DNA of 64,000 nt from Leishmania mexicana MHOM/GT/2001/U1103. Taxonomy: Eukaryota; Euglenozoa; Kinetoplastea; Trypanosomatida; Trypanosomatidae. The notes beneath the pieces were generated by a model. That model worked only from the letters and a program-made list of their open reading frames with translations, ran no database searches and had not been told where the DNA came from. The stretch is from the NCBI RefSeq assembly GCF_000234665.1, contig NC_018334.1:1116001-1180000 (forward strand), given 5' to 3'. Shown here one piece after another: positions 29,616 to 40,800 of the stretch; within the stretch, counting starts at the first letter, position 1, and each line of letters begins with the position of its first letter. Position numbers and translations under genes: made by a program.

Positions 29616-30888
29616 CAGAGAAATGATCCCACACGCAGAGAGCGAGAGCGAAAGACGGTTAGCAGGCAGGATGGGGGAGGCGAGTGCGGAGTCGGCACCC
29701 GAAGCAACACAACGAGATGTCAGCGCAAGACGTGGTGGAGGTGCCGTACGCACGCAGCGGAGAAACAAGCACAAGGAGAGGGTGACAAGCGAGAGAAGGG
29801 AGGAGGGGAAACAAAATCTTCAAAGAAGTCTTGCACACGGGCATGCACACAAGGAAGAAGCGGAGGCAACGCTGACGTCCAGCTGCGGGGACTGATCCAC
29901 GCCCCACCACCTGCAAGCTGGCCCGTGGCACAGAGGAGCAGTTTCAACGTAACTAGGAAAGACAGAAAAAAAAAAACGGATCTACGCACGACGCACGTGA
30001 TTGCGCAGCTCTTTCCACGTGACAACGGCAATGCAGAGATGGAGCACGGCACTCGCGGCTGCCCCTTTCGGATACAGGGAGAGGGTGCACCAGCGACGAC
30101 GACGACACAGATGCCTCTCCAGCCCTCAGCGGGAAGAGCACAAAGAATATGGGCGACACAAACAAATAAATAAAAGAGAAAACAGAACAAATCACGAGGC
30201 GGCATACACGATGAACCGCCACACACCACCACCACCACACGAAAAAAAAGAATGGAGACGTGGATGCGCGCACACTACACAGCGACTGGGAAAGACGGAG
30301 AGAAGCGAAAGCAGAGCACGTACAAACGGCGGAGAAAAGGAAAAAGAAGAAGAAGCGCACAGAAGAGGTGGTGGAGGGGGGGGGGATGGGTGGTGATGAT
30401 GGGTGGGGGTAACCAAACGAAAAAAAAATAAAGAAAAACAACAATAGAGATAAATCGGTGTTCGTGTGGTTGTGTCTGAGCGTGTATGTGTGTGTGTGTG
30501 TGTGGAAGGGGGGGGGTGAGGGTAGAGGGAGAGGGAGAGGGAGTGAGGGGGAGTGGTGGGTGTGGTGGTAGTGGGGGGGGATGAGGTATATCAGAATGGT
30601 CTTCTAAAAGGGAAAACAAAAAAAGAACGTGCACTTCCGTTTCTCTGATACTCACGTTCCGGAAAGGGATGACAATGGAAAAACAAAAAAAAGGGGGGGG
30701 GGTGGCTCAAAGAACGGCGGAGTAGCGCGCAGTGATCGGTGTGCAGACGGGAGAAGCTTCAATACACACCGATGTATGTACACAGATAGAGGTGTGTGTA
30801 ATATATAGATAGATGTATAGAGAGAGGAAATAGTGAACGAACAAGCAGCAGGTCGAGTACGGCAGACACACGAAACACAACAATGAGA

Positions 30889-30889
<1 letters not shown>

Positions 30890-30919
<30 letters not shown>
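30890..30919. repeat. (AC)n microsatellite
   Basis: About fifteen uninterrupted AC units followed by a short AG run. Confidence 0.9.
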
Positions 30920-30922
<3 letters not shown>

Positions 30923-31100
30923 AGAGCCAACGGTGGAGGTATGCAGTCTTGTGTTTGTTGTTGTTGTTTTGCCTGTCTTCTGTCTGCTTGTTTCTGCTTA
31001 TCGTCTCCCTTTGCCGCTTGCCCGCTGCGGAGACGTAGATGCCGGACACGCGACAGTGACGGTGGTAGACAGAAACAACGAAGAATAAGAGCACACTAAA

Positions 31101-31124
31101 CACACACACACACACACACACACA
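31101..31124. repeat. (CA)n microsatellite
   Basis: Twelve uninterrupted CA units. Confidence 0.9.
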
Positions 31125-32482
31125 AGTGTGCAGCGAGAAGCCTGACAACGCAGTGCGACACAAGAGTACAACAGTGCCGAGTGAGCAGAAACAAAGAAAT
31201 CTACTGGATAATACACGGCGACAACAGCAAACAAAGGCTGACACGCGTCGTCAGCCGCGCAGCTGCTGCCCAAGCAAAATACAAAACCAAAAAGCGAAAA
31301 AAAAATATGATACAGGGCGACAAAGTCTCCCCTTCCACCACCACACACACTCCTTCTCCGTGCACCGCTCTTTACGGTGCAGGGGTGCGGGTAGAGGTGA
31401 ACACGTGGCTCACTCGAAAAAAAAAAAAACGGCGCAGAGCCACTCCGGCGATCGGACTCCTTTTGAGGTTCTGCTGTTGCTGTTCTTCGTCTCCCCACCC
31501 CTGGAAGACGGCGGAGTAGCGCTATGGGAAAACCTCAATTATCGTGCTTGACAATGGTGCTGAACCCTAGATATATATAGAGAGAGAGGAGGATGGTAAG
31601 CTAAGAAGACAGACACAGATACAGATGAACCGAAACGGGCGCGGCCCAAACAACCGGCTGCGGTGTGCTTGACAGGCACAAAGTGAAAAGACGTAAATAA
31701 ACAGCAACGGAAGAAACGACAAGAGGCTGACGCGCAGACGAGAGAGAGAGGGGAACTAAGGGGTGGGGGGGGGGCGAGCGGGCCTGTCGGCCGGGATATG
31801 GGCAAAGAGAAAACGCGCCACGCACACACAAGTGAGACCTCCCTGCAGCGTGCGCGGTGCTCAGCTGATAGAAGCTGTGTTGCTGGTTCTCTGTGCAGTG
31901 GAGGAAGAAGAAACGGATTCACGGCAAAAAAAGCAGAGAGCGACGGAAGGTGGACATGCGCAGTGGGGGGAGGGGTGGAATAGGGGGAGGGGGACATCGT
32001 TGGCGGACGTGTGCGGCAGGTGCCCAAGATTACGAAGGGCAGGCGCTTGAAGCGGCGGGAGGGAGCACTGCGACATAGTTCGGGTTATCGTCAGAAATGC
32101 GTGCCTCCGAGACACAGTTGGTGCAACTCAGTGGTCAAGTCGGATGCAGGTGGCGATCCAATGGCGTCAAGCGGATTCTCACGCGACGCGCAGGTCGGCC
32201 GCTTCGCCCCTGACTAGTCTGCGTGAACGGAGTGAGACACACACATACGGCGTCCACTGACTGCTTTTCTTTTGGGTTTGTCTGTTGCTTTCGTGGATCA
32301 AAGTGCGTGGGGCCGCACTGCCTGGGCCGACCCACAGACAGGATATTTTAACACACAGGTACCCGTTGCGCTCACGCGCACACGCATGAATACGTAAATT
32401 CGCAGGCACGTGGGATACCACAGGTATATGCTGTACATGAACATCTACACTCGCATCGACGCACAAAGACTCCCTTAGAGTC

Positions 32483-32514
32483 CATATATATTTATTTATA
32501 TTATATATATATAT
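32483..32514. repeat. (TA)n-rich tract
   Basis: Alternating TATATA with TTTATTTATA inside, strongly AT-rich in a GC-rich genome and able to form a hairpin. It lies about 220 bases downstream (3', on the minus strand) of the small frame at 32716-32940. Confidence 0.75.
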
Positions 32515-32715
32515 ACGCTGTTTGCTTCTGCCCATAACCATTGTACCGCGCACCGAATACACTCATGTGCGACAGTGAAGAGTCAAGAGCACACACACAC
32601 ACACACATAAACACAACTAAAAAACAATTACTGTGAACACACGCTCGAGGAGGATTAAAAAAAAGGAACAGCACAGAAGAGGGATCGTACTTCTTCGCGT
32701 ATCTGGTGCCGCGCA

Positions 32716-32940
32716 TCACGCAGCAGAGAAGTCACGCACGTTTCTGCACCGTCGCACTACAAATGCGTGGGACCCACCATGCCCTACATTCAAGAATAAA
32801 CATCCGTCAGCACCAACGGCAGTAGTCACTCGCACGCATCCGCGGAGTCTTTGGCCGAATTGCTGAAACCTCTTGTCCTGTGCAGAAAGCCTAAACATTG
32901 ACGGCCGCGCCGTATCTGCAACTTCATTCTGCTCCGTCAT
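32716..32940 (-). CDS. possible 74-residue protein, unknown
   Basis: A small frame starting MTEQNEVADTARPSMFRL and ending VVRRCRNVRDFSAA. It contains FQQFGQRLRGCVRV, which reads as an amphipathic helix plus strand, and a Gly-rich NVGHGGSHAF. TTGCTGCAG lies directly before the ATG, so a leader could join exactly at the start. Direction agrees with the cluster, but third positions are less GC-biased than in its neighbours, and a frame of this length can arise by chance in this sequence. No family recognised. Treat as a candidate. Confidence 0.3.
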   Translation of the reverse strand: MTEQNEVADTARPSMFRLSAQDKRFQQFGQRLRGCVRVTTAVGADGCLFLNVGHGGSHAFVVRRCRNVRDFSAA

Positions 32941-34513
32941 CTGCAGCAAGACACCCAGCCGTATTCGCAGGGACCCACTCGACGCCTCGATGAGGAGTAC
33001 GCGAACAGCAACAACAACAAAAAAACACAATTTGAATACGCTGCGCAACGGAACGGGGTGTCTCCTGCACCATGTAGAGAAGAGACACGAGCAGAAGCGA
33101 GCGCGGAGACGGCACGGACGCCGTGGCAGAGGGGTGTCCTCTACGCATCGACACACACACACAGACATACATATACATATACATGTATAAGTTACACACG
33201 TACGCATCGATATATATATATACACACACACCTAGCACTTGAATACACACAACTCGATTATGTTTGCTTGCTTTTTTGTTAAACACGCGGCGAGCGCGGA
33301 CGTAAAGGGGGAGAGAGAGGGAGAGCAAAGGAAAATGATGTGGTGGAAAGGCAGCAGGAGGGGGAGGGGCGTCCACACAACAGAAAAAGCAGAGGTGACG
33401 GTGCGCCCCGCCTCACTCAAAACAAACGAAAAAAAAAGGAAATCCCAAACCAAAGCGTTGACCTGGATGAGGCACGCAGACGCCGCAAGAGGTACATCGC
33501 AGTACTGCCTACGCGTGTGTAAGAGGGGCTTTTGTATCCGTGCCTGAGTGTTCTTCCCACATCACCAACAGATGTGGCTGGCTGGGATGGCGGGGACTTT
33601 GTACCGAGGGGCGTACAATGATCCTGTCCGGAGAAAGCGAGCAGAAAATCAATGTGCCCGCGTACCTGGACACATGCATGCTAGCTCACGCTAGCGCGCT
33701 GGACACAACTTAGAAAAAGAGGGTCGTGAGTGTTTGTCTCGTACATTTCCGTGTAGCCCTTCCGCTTCTCCGCCTAGTTCAAACTCTGTGCGAGCCGCAA
33801 AAGCCATAGCTGGCGTCGCCACGCAGTCGAATACACTGGAGGAGCAGAGAGGCGCAAGATGGAGCGGTGGGAAAGAGAACGAGGGCGAGAGGGCGACGGT
33901 GTATCTGCACAGTTCCGGAGGCGGAGGGGGGGGCGGCGGCGTGCAGAGAGGAAGAGACGACGACCCGCAACGAAGCGAAGGCAGGGGAGATAAGAAAAAT
34001 GGCGAGTCGTTACTCTGTGAGAGAAACAGGCCAGACCAGGCAGGCATGGAGCACACAACACAGCACATGTGAAGAAAACAAAAACAAAAGTTGTGTAAGC
34101 CTGAGGTTGCCGACTGCCGAAAACGCTCCTCCTCACATCGTCTGCGCCGCCTCACGCACGCTGGTCCAAGATACAAAACAAAGGCTCACACAGGCCTCCT
34201 TTCACGCGCCTCCTCCCGCCCCTCTTTCGCCCCCGTCCCCATCGCGCAGCTCATGGCGGCCGTGATGTGGACACTGCTAACGTGTCTACAGCCTACCCTT
34301 GTGTGCCAGACGCCATCTACCTTATCTGGCTTCCCTTTTTTTTGTCGCGTTGCCTTCTTCCCTCAGTTGAGGAAAGCATGCGCTACACATACAGGCACAG
34401 ACACACCGTTCCACCCGCTGAGGAACACGCAACGCAGCGCTCATTGGAGAAGAACGTGGCAAAGAGTGGCGCCTTCGCAGGTCACATCTCATGGGCACAA
34501 AACCATCGGCATC

Positions 34514-35869
34514 TCACATGTAGTGGCTCAAAACCTCATCATGCGCAGTCGGTGAAGCACAGGCGCTGGCGCACCCGGCTGTGCCGACAGCCACCGAGTC
34601 GATCTGAATGGTGGTGTGGCTAATGCCGAAATGCTCCTTGCAGATGTACTGCGCCTTCTGCAGTGCCTCGGCGGAGTTGTCCGCCACCAGGTGCACCGAG
34701 AGGGAGACGTACTCGGCAGACAGGGACCAAACGTGCAGGTCGTGCACACTGGCGACACCGTCGATCTGCTGTAGCGCCGTCTCTAGTGCGTAGTAGTCGA
34801 CACTTGCCGGGGTGCTCTCCATCAGAATGTTGAGCAGGTCCATCAGCAGCGCCTTGGTCATGTTCAGCGTGATGAGAGCGAACATGAGGGAGCAGAGCGG
34901 GTCGGCAAGGTTGAAGATGGAGTGCCCGTACGTGTGATTGCCGTAGTAGGAAAGGTTACTGAAGTAGATGAAAATACCAGCGAGAATGACACCGATGGAC
35001 TGAACGCAATCGCCCATGGCGTGCAGGATAGCGGCGTGCACGGCGAAACCCTTGTGGCTGCCAATGCCGCCACCGTTTTCCGCTGCATATCCGTGACCGT
35101 GTCCATGATCGTGCCCGTGATCGTGACTGTCGTCGTGTTCGTGGTTATGTCCGTCGCCCCCCTCGTGAAGGTCTCCATGGCTGTGATCATGGTCGTGCGC
35201 CTCACTCTCGCCGTGGCTGTGCCCGTGCGAGGAGCCGAAGTGGCTGTGGCCGTGAGAGCCGCCAAAGTAGAGGATGGAGGCGCACACAACGTTCACCACC
35301 ATGCCAAGTACACCCACTAAAATCATGAGACGCGAGTCCACAGCCTGACACTGGCGAGCGTTCACGACGCCAGCGGAAGCTTGCGCCGGTACGCGACTGC
35401 ACAGGTACATGTCATAGGTGCGGTACCCTGCCTCAATGACAATCCACGTCACCAACGCCCAGATGGAAAAGACGGAGATGAGGGTGCCAATCACCTCCGC
35501 CCGGTGCCAGCCGTAGCTGTAGCGGCCGCACGCCGCACGTCCAGCTGCGACAAGGGCACCAATGCTTAGTGCATAGGACCCGACATCGGTCAGCAAGTGG
35601 ATGGCGTCTGTGAGTAGGGCCAGCGAGTGGGCAATCACACCGCTGGAAAACTCGACGACCATAAAGATAAAGCAGAAGACGAGGGCGCCCAGGAGAACCT
35701 TCTTCTCCGACTCGCGACGGGCATTGACGGCGGACAGCGCCTCATCAATCGTGCGCTCTTCGGCAACCGTGACGCGCACCGTATTCGACGCAGTGCGGTA
35801 GTTGGCGGCCGCCGCACCAGCAACGACCACCGTCAACCCCGTCGTCTCGCCTGGTTGCTCGGGTAACAT
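34514..35869 (-). CDS. cation diffusion facilitator zinc transporter (ZnT type)
   Basis: A 451-residue six-span CDF transporter that moves Zn2+ (or a similar ion) out of the cytosol by proton exchange, at an organelle or plasma membrane. Spans: about 57-78 (VLLGALVFCFIFMVVEF), 82-110 (SLALLTDAIHLLTDVGSYAL), 125-150, 183-205, 278-305 (HAAILHAMGDCVQSIGVILA) and 325-350. The metal site is complete, with H...D in span 2 (TDAIHLLTD) and HAMGD in span 5, the HD/HD pattern of zinc-selective members. Between spans 4 and 5 is a long His/Asp/Gly loop (HGHSHFGSSHGHSHGESEAH and more), a zinc-sensing or buffering loop. The C-terminal cytosolic domain (VASVHDLHVWSLSAEYVSLS) is typical. The start is the ATG at 35869; the codon at 35890 is TTG. 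An acceptor CTGTCAG ends one base before this ATG. The insert after span 3 (SRVPAQASAGVVNARQCQAV) is unusual. Confidence 0.95.
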   Translation of the reverse strand: MLPEQPGETTGLTVVVAGAAAANYRTASNTVRVTVAEERTIDEALSAVNARRESEKKVLLGALVFCFIFMVVEFSSGVIAHSLALLTDAIHLLTDVGSYALSIGALVAAGRAACGRYSYGWHRAEVIGTLISVFSIWALVTWIVIEAGYRTYDMYLCSRVPAQASAGVVNARQCQAVDSRLMILVGVLGMVVNVVCASILYFGGSHGHSHFGSSHGHSHGESEAHDHDHSHGDLHEGGDGHNHEHDDSHDHGHDHGHGHGYAAENGGGIGSHKGFAVHAAILHAMGDCVQSIGVILAGIFIYFSNLSYYGNHTYGHSIFNLADPLCSLMFALITLNMTKALLMDLLNILMESTPASVDYYALETALQQIDGVASVHDLHVWSLSAEYVSLSVHLVADNSAEALQKAQYICKEHFGISHTTIQIDSVAVGTAGCASACASPTAHDEVLSHYM

Positions 35870-35870
35870 C

Positions 35871-35925
35871 CTGACAGGACCCAGCAGCAAGCGTGTATGG
35901 AGGATAGAGAGAGGTGCAGATGGAT
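35871..35925 (-). promoter_or_regulatory. predicted trans-splice acceptor abutting the zinc-transporter start
   Basis: Minus strand reads CACCTCTCTCTATCCTCC, then a short stretch without AG, then CTGTCAG with AG at 35871-35872 and the ATG one base later. If used, the 5'UTR would be the leader plus one base. An upstream AG could serve instead. Confidence 0.45.
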
Positions 35926-36586
35926 TTCGAAGTGTTCACAGCACGAGAATTACTTTTCAATGGACCAAACAGTTCACTACTCAGTGGGGAGTAACGCGGC
36001 GACGGTACTTCACCAATCCTACGAAGACAGTGATCCTGCAGAACCGACAAAGAAGGCAGGGAGGCGGCGGTGAAGACAGGAGGGGAGCTAGGTGCGTCGG
36101 TGAAGAGCAAGCGAGACGCCGAGATGACGAAGCAAATTGTGAGGAAAAGCAACGGCCGAAGAGGGGGATGAGGTGCGGCGAGAAGAACTGAAAACGGCAA
36201 CCAAGGAGTAAGCCACGAACCAAGCCAAAAGACACGCACACAGGAAGACCAGGGCAGGAAAATAAAAAGGAATGTGATACCGAGTTCTGCAGTTCTCTTG
36301 TGTTTATCTCTGTGTGTGCGTGGGTGGGTGGGGGGGTGAGGAGCGAGTGTGTGGCTCGACTGCACCGAGGAGGCGCGAAAGAAGCGAAGGAGAAACAGCT
36401 GAATGTGAGTAGAGCATCAGAGCGCGGAGTTTTTCGGGACGTGCCAGCAGCACCCTGTGATCGGTACTCCAGTTCTAGCGGCAAAGCCTCCAACATGTGG
36501 GGCTTGTCGATTTCTTTCTGCCTCCACGCATCGAGGGACCTGCGTAAGGGGGCACACCTCAGTGCGCGGCATCCAGTGCGCAGTGC

Positions 36587-37074
36587 ACCCGAAGTCTCTG
36601 GGAAGAAGCCGAGCAGCCCACCCACCCCCCACCTCGTATCCCTGTCTATACTGAGCCATCTCTGGTGGTGACAGGGTCAAGCACCTACAGCTCGGGGGAG
36701 GCCAGAGCGATGTATCACAACGGATGTCGGCAGTCAGGTCCTGGATGGCGTTGCGTGGGAGTGACCTGCGACAGTGAGCATACTTGTGCCATCCATGCTA
36801 GTAGCAGGCTGTCAACACAGCTTGAAGGCATCACCACCCGGTTTTCACGCTGCGTGCTGGTGTGCGGAGCCGGCGTGTCAGCCCGAGGAGGGATGCACAG
36901 CAGGGTGGCGGGCGGCACAGTGGGAGCGGCTCTGGGGGCGCATGGAGGAGTAGACTATGCGGCAGAGGCCGTTCGCTGAGATGACGGAGCCGGCGCATCT
37001 GATGCCAGCGCGCGTCCACCGCTGCCACCGCACCACGCAGGTGGGGAGGGGGCTCAGGTTTTGCGGCAGAGAAA
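36587..37074 (-). repeat. SIDER-like retroposon, minus orientation, member of an inverted pair
   Basis: Reverse-complement copy of 23922-24459, with few differences over about 488 bases. It lacks the 49-base segment that the other copy has near its start. It is sense with respect to the minus-strand genes and lies 3' of the gene at 37888-41562, the position in which SIDER elements typically occupy 3'UTRs. Confidence 0.65.
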
Positions 37075-37887
37075 AGTATTCGTTGGACGAAAAGCAAAAA
37101 AAGAATCAGAAAACGTTTGGAAAACATTGAATATCCTGCGCGAGTTATCGTCCATAAAATGTGGACAAGCACGAAATGCGTTCGAGGGGGGAGGGAAAGG
37201 GAGGTGAATGCCGAAGACACGTGTGTGCATAATGCGTCACTGTCGTGTAAAACAGAAGGGAGGGCTTTACCAACGTGCTTCATCGCCCTCTTGCTGGGAG
37301 AGAAGGGAGCTCATTAGTTCCGGGAATGGACACCGCGCCGTCATTCGTGAGCAGCGGCGGTGGAAACAAGAAAAGCAATCGAGAAGAGGTGCAAGCACGG
37401 CAAGACAAAAGCAGCGGAATTGCAATGTAGTCACTCAGTGAGCTCAGGTGCGTGCGCGGCCAGCGGGGAGGGAACACACTTCACAATGGAGGACAGAAGA
37501 AGGACCAGAGGCGGTACAGACACGGCAGAGGGAGAGCATCAAGCGCACCTCAACCTCCCCTAGCTGCACGCAAAGCACTTGTCATTTCTAATGAACATGG
37601 CGAACCAAAAAAAAGACCGTGGAAGCACATCTGGCTTGTGTGCGTGTGGTTGTACGTTGACGAGAGAGGCGAGAGCGCACCCCTTCACCGCCTTTCCATC
37701 ATGTCTGGACTGAGCACACAAAGAGGAGTGACGAAAAAGTCGGCGGACCACAGCGGCATCTGCCAACATGGCGCCTCGAGCTCTTGCTGGAGACGGAGAG
37801 AGAGCGTGGCGCGGACGCCATCACTTTCGATCGCCACAGACGTGTGTGTGTCTGTCTGTTGCCGCACGACGCACAAGCACTCCGCCG

Positions 37888-40800
37888 CTACAGCTTATTC
37901 ATGGAAACACAGCGCACAATGCTACTGTGCCGCTTCTTGGGTGCTATTGGCATGTACATGTCCTCTGCACCCACATGGCTGCTGCCCTTGGTTCCCCCAT
38001 CCTCGTTCTTCTGCTTCGCTTTAGCTGAGCCTGAGTCGCAGTGAATCGGGTAGAGACCGTGCGGCTGGCAAGCCTGCGAAGAAGCGCCGTAGCCCTGCGA
38101 CACCGTCTCCTTGCACGCCAGCAGCGGCATGGTGCGGGTGGCGCGGTCAAATGAAAAGTCCATGTCGTGCCCCCCATCCCGCAACACTACGCCAGGATCG
38201 TCGCGACCCCAGCGAAGCGTCGGCCCGGCAAAGGCGCTTGTTCGAGATCCGTCCGGTGCCCTGTGTGGCGGCGACCGCCGCCACCGCGAATCCGGAACCT
38301 GTCGCGCACTCTGTGACCTTGATGACGCGAGTGGCGGCTGGTTCGGTGGGGGATGCGCCCCCTCCGACCGCTGTCTGTCAGACTCCGCAATGCTGATGTC
38401 TTCTGCAGTCAGCTTTACACAGAGAATTGGGGTTGTGCTGTGCTGCTGCCCCATCCGCGAGGAAGCGCCCGCGTACACAACGGAGGACTTTTCGACCAGA
38501 GGAAAGCCGGACACCCCGGTCGAAGCACGTGAGAGTAGTTGCCTCAAGCGCGCGCGGTATGCCTTACTGTTCTCGCCGCCCATCAGCTCCGTGAAGGTGC
38601 ACCGCTCCACCGGTCGTGGGCAGACCATTTCGAAAATGCCGAGGAGTGCTTTGTGACGGCACAGAAGCCGTTCCTTCTCTTCGGCCTCCACGAGGCTCAC
38701 GCAGTTGTCGGTTACGGCGACGGATTCGCCCGGGGCGAGGGCGCTGCCCCAGGGTGCGGCTCTATATACCCTCACTGACGCCGACGACGTCGATCGCGCA
38801 GAACCACGCTGCGTCGCTGGTTCGGCCTCCGGCTCGGGTTGCGAGGCGCTAGCGCGTGCACGTCGCAGGTGGCGGGGTACATCTGGAAGCAACGTAAACG
38901 TGAGCACAAATGTGGGTGTATCGAGGCATTCACTGGGCTTGAGGCGGAAGCGAAGGAAAGGATGTGTCGGGAACGAGTCCGTCGCGGCGGAGTGGGTGAT
39001 CAGGACGATCTCGTCGAAGCTGAAGTGGTACCAGACGTGTCCAAATGAGTTCATGAACATCAGGTGGGACTCTGACAGGCATAGAAAGACGTCCTTGAGG
39101 GTGGTGACGTGTGCATCCGTGCGCTGGCACGGGGCGCTGGCGACAGAGGGGAGTACGAGCTTCACGTCATCGCAGCTCGGCCTGATCGTGGACGCGGACG
39201 GCAGCAGCTTCTGAGCGGCCACTGGGACCAGCGGTGCCGGATGCCGCTGGGCGACGCCTTCAGGGCTCGGCAAATCCTGACGCTGTCGCGGCTGCATTGT
39301 GGATGGCGCTACCTCCTGCGCAGCGCCGATTGGGCTGAGCGGCCGACCCACAAGGTGATTCTGGCGCTGCTTTGAAGCCTCCGTTGATGCGTCGAGCCCT
39401 GCACAGAAGGCGTTGCGGCTGCCATACTCGCCGTGGTTAGGCGAGCTCGGTGTTGGAAGACGCTCCACAATGAGGAAGCCGCGCTGACACGTGTAAAGCA
39501 CCGACGACGCGAGCCGAAGAAACGCGTGCCATAGAAACAGCGGTACTGTGGCATAGCTGATGCCGTAGCGAGGGTCCACTTTGTGCCGGAGGTAGTCCTG
39601 CCAACCACAGCTACGAACGGTAGTCCGAACTGGAGTCGATAGAGCGCTAAACTCCGTGTAGGGCTTGCTGTTATCGTGGTGCCCACCGTCGATCTCCTCC
39701 GATACCGCTGGCTGGCCATGCCTCAGCAGATCATCCGAGATGATCTTGGTACAGGGTGGACTGCCCCTTGGACCCAAGGCCTTTGAATGGTGGGAGTGCT
39801 CATTGTAGGTCGCGGTGGACGGGGAGTCGAGAGAGTTCGTGGTGCTCTCCCTCAGGTACACCTCATACTGGCTACTGACCGAATGTTCTTTGTCATCTTC
39901 GGCCAGCTGAGAAGTGGCCAGCTGCCCATCTCCACTGTCGCGTCCCCCTGCCTCCGCCAGCCTCTTGGCGGCTGCACTCTTCTCATGCATTTGCTTTACG
40001 TACGTCTGCATTTCAATGTAGCAGCTCAGGAACTCACGCATGTCGGCCTCGTTTTGGAAGCGCAGGCAAAACGTCTGGGCATGGTGGAGCTGGAAGGGCA
40101 GCTCCAGCACGTTTGGCGGGCACACATGAGCAGTGGGCGCGAGGACAGGTGACCGGGTTGCATGGTTGCTTTTCCAGGGGGTTGGCGTGTGTCCGTGCGG
40201 CGGGTGCAGCGGCGTCGCTGCGCCCCGGTGATTGTGGCTGAGCACCTCAGAGTGGGGCGAGAGGGCCCTCGCGCTCTGCATCCGCCGCACATTCTTCTTC
40301 GGTGGCACGATGGAGTTTAGCAGCGTGTCAGAGAGCTTACGGCGACCAACTCTCCTCGCCTTGTCCACCAGCCCATGTCCCTCGTCGTCACTGGAGGAGC
40401 AGTTACCGACCCCGGCCGTCTCCGCGACACCGAAGAAGGTGACACCAAGCAGCTCCTCGTACTCCAGGATACCGTTTACGGTGGAAAGGCGTACGCTCGC
40501 GGCGCGCGTTTGCGGAGGGGTCGAGCTGCCAAAGCTGGCACTGCTGAGGTGCGTGATAGGAAGCGCCTGAGGTGCAGGTGCCTTGTCGATGAGCGGCGTG
40601 AGCAGCCGACTTACCCTTCCGCGCGGCACGTGCGATGTGCACTTGGACGGAGACTGTTGCGCCCCTGTTGCGTCACCGTCGCCGGAGCAGGAACTCGATT
40701 GCCAGCATCCCTTGCCTTTGCTCGACGCCGTGAGCAGCGGTGGCGGCGAAGTGCCCGTGTTTGAGCGCAGCGGCTCCGCCACATCTAGGTACTGCCCATA

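Larger units (their letters stand above)
29616..34513. other. 4.9-kb spacer between the zinc transporter and the Ser-rich gene
   Basis: Very rich in simple sequence: G-runs at 30368-30412, (GT)n at about 30487-30503, G-rich 30505-30580, (TA)-rich about 30796-30812, (CA)n at 30890-30919 and 31101-31124, (TA)n at 32483-32514, (CA)n at 32589-32608 and a (TA)/(CA) block at 33158-33232. The 74-codon frame at 32716-32940 is the only gene-like minus frame. A plus-strand pyrimidine tract with AG and a 100-codon frame (34253-34555) overlaps the 3' end of the zinc-transporter gene. Confidence 0.55.
35870..37887. other. spacer between the 1.2-kb-residue gene and the zinc transporter
   Basis: Contains a G-run motif at 36324-36338 (tgggtgggtggggggg), the inverted SIDER-like copy at 36587-37074 and no gene-like frame. 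It should hold the 3'UTR of the gene ending at 37888 and the acceptor of the transporter. Confidence 0.6.

Noticed and set aside
30890..31124. Regular repeats as a CRISPR array
   Set aside because: They are simple (AC)n microsatellites without spacers, in a eukaryotic sequence.
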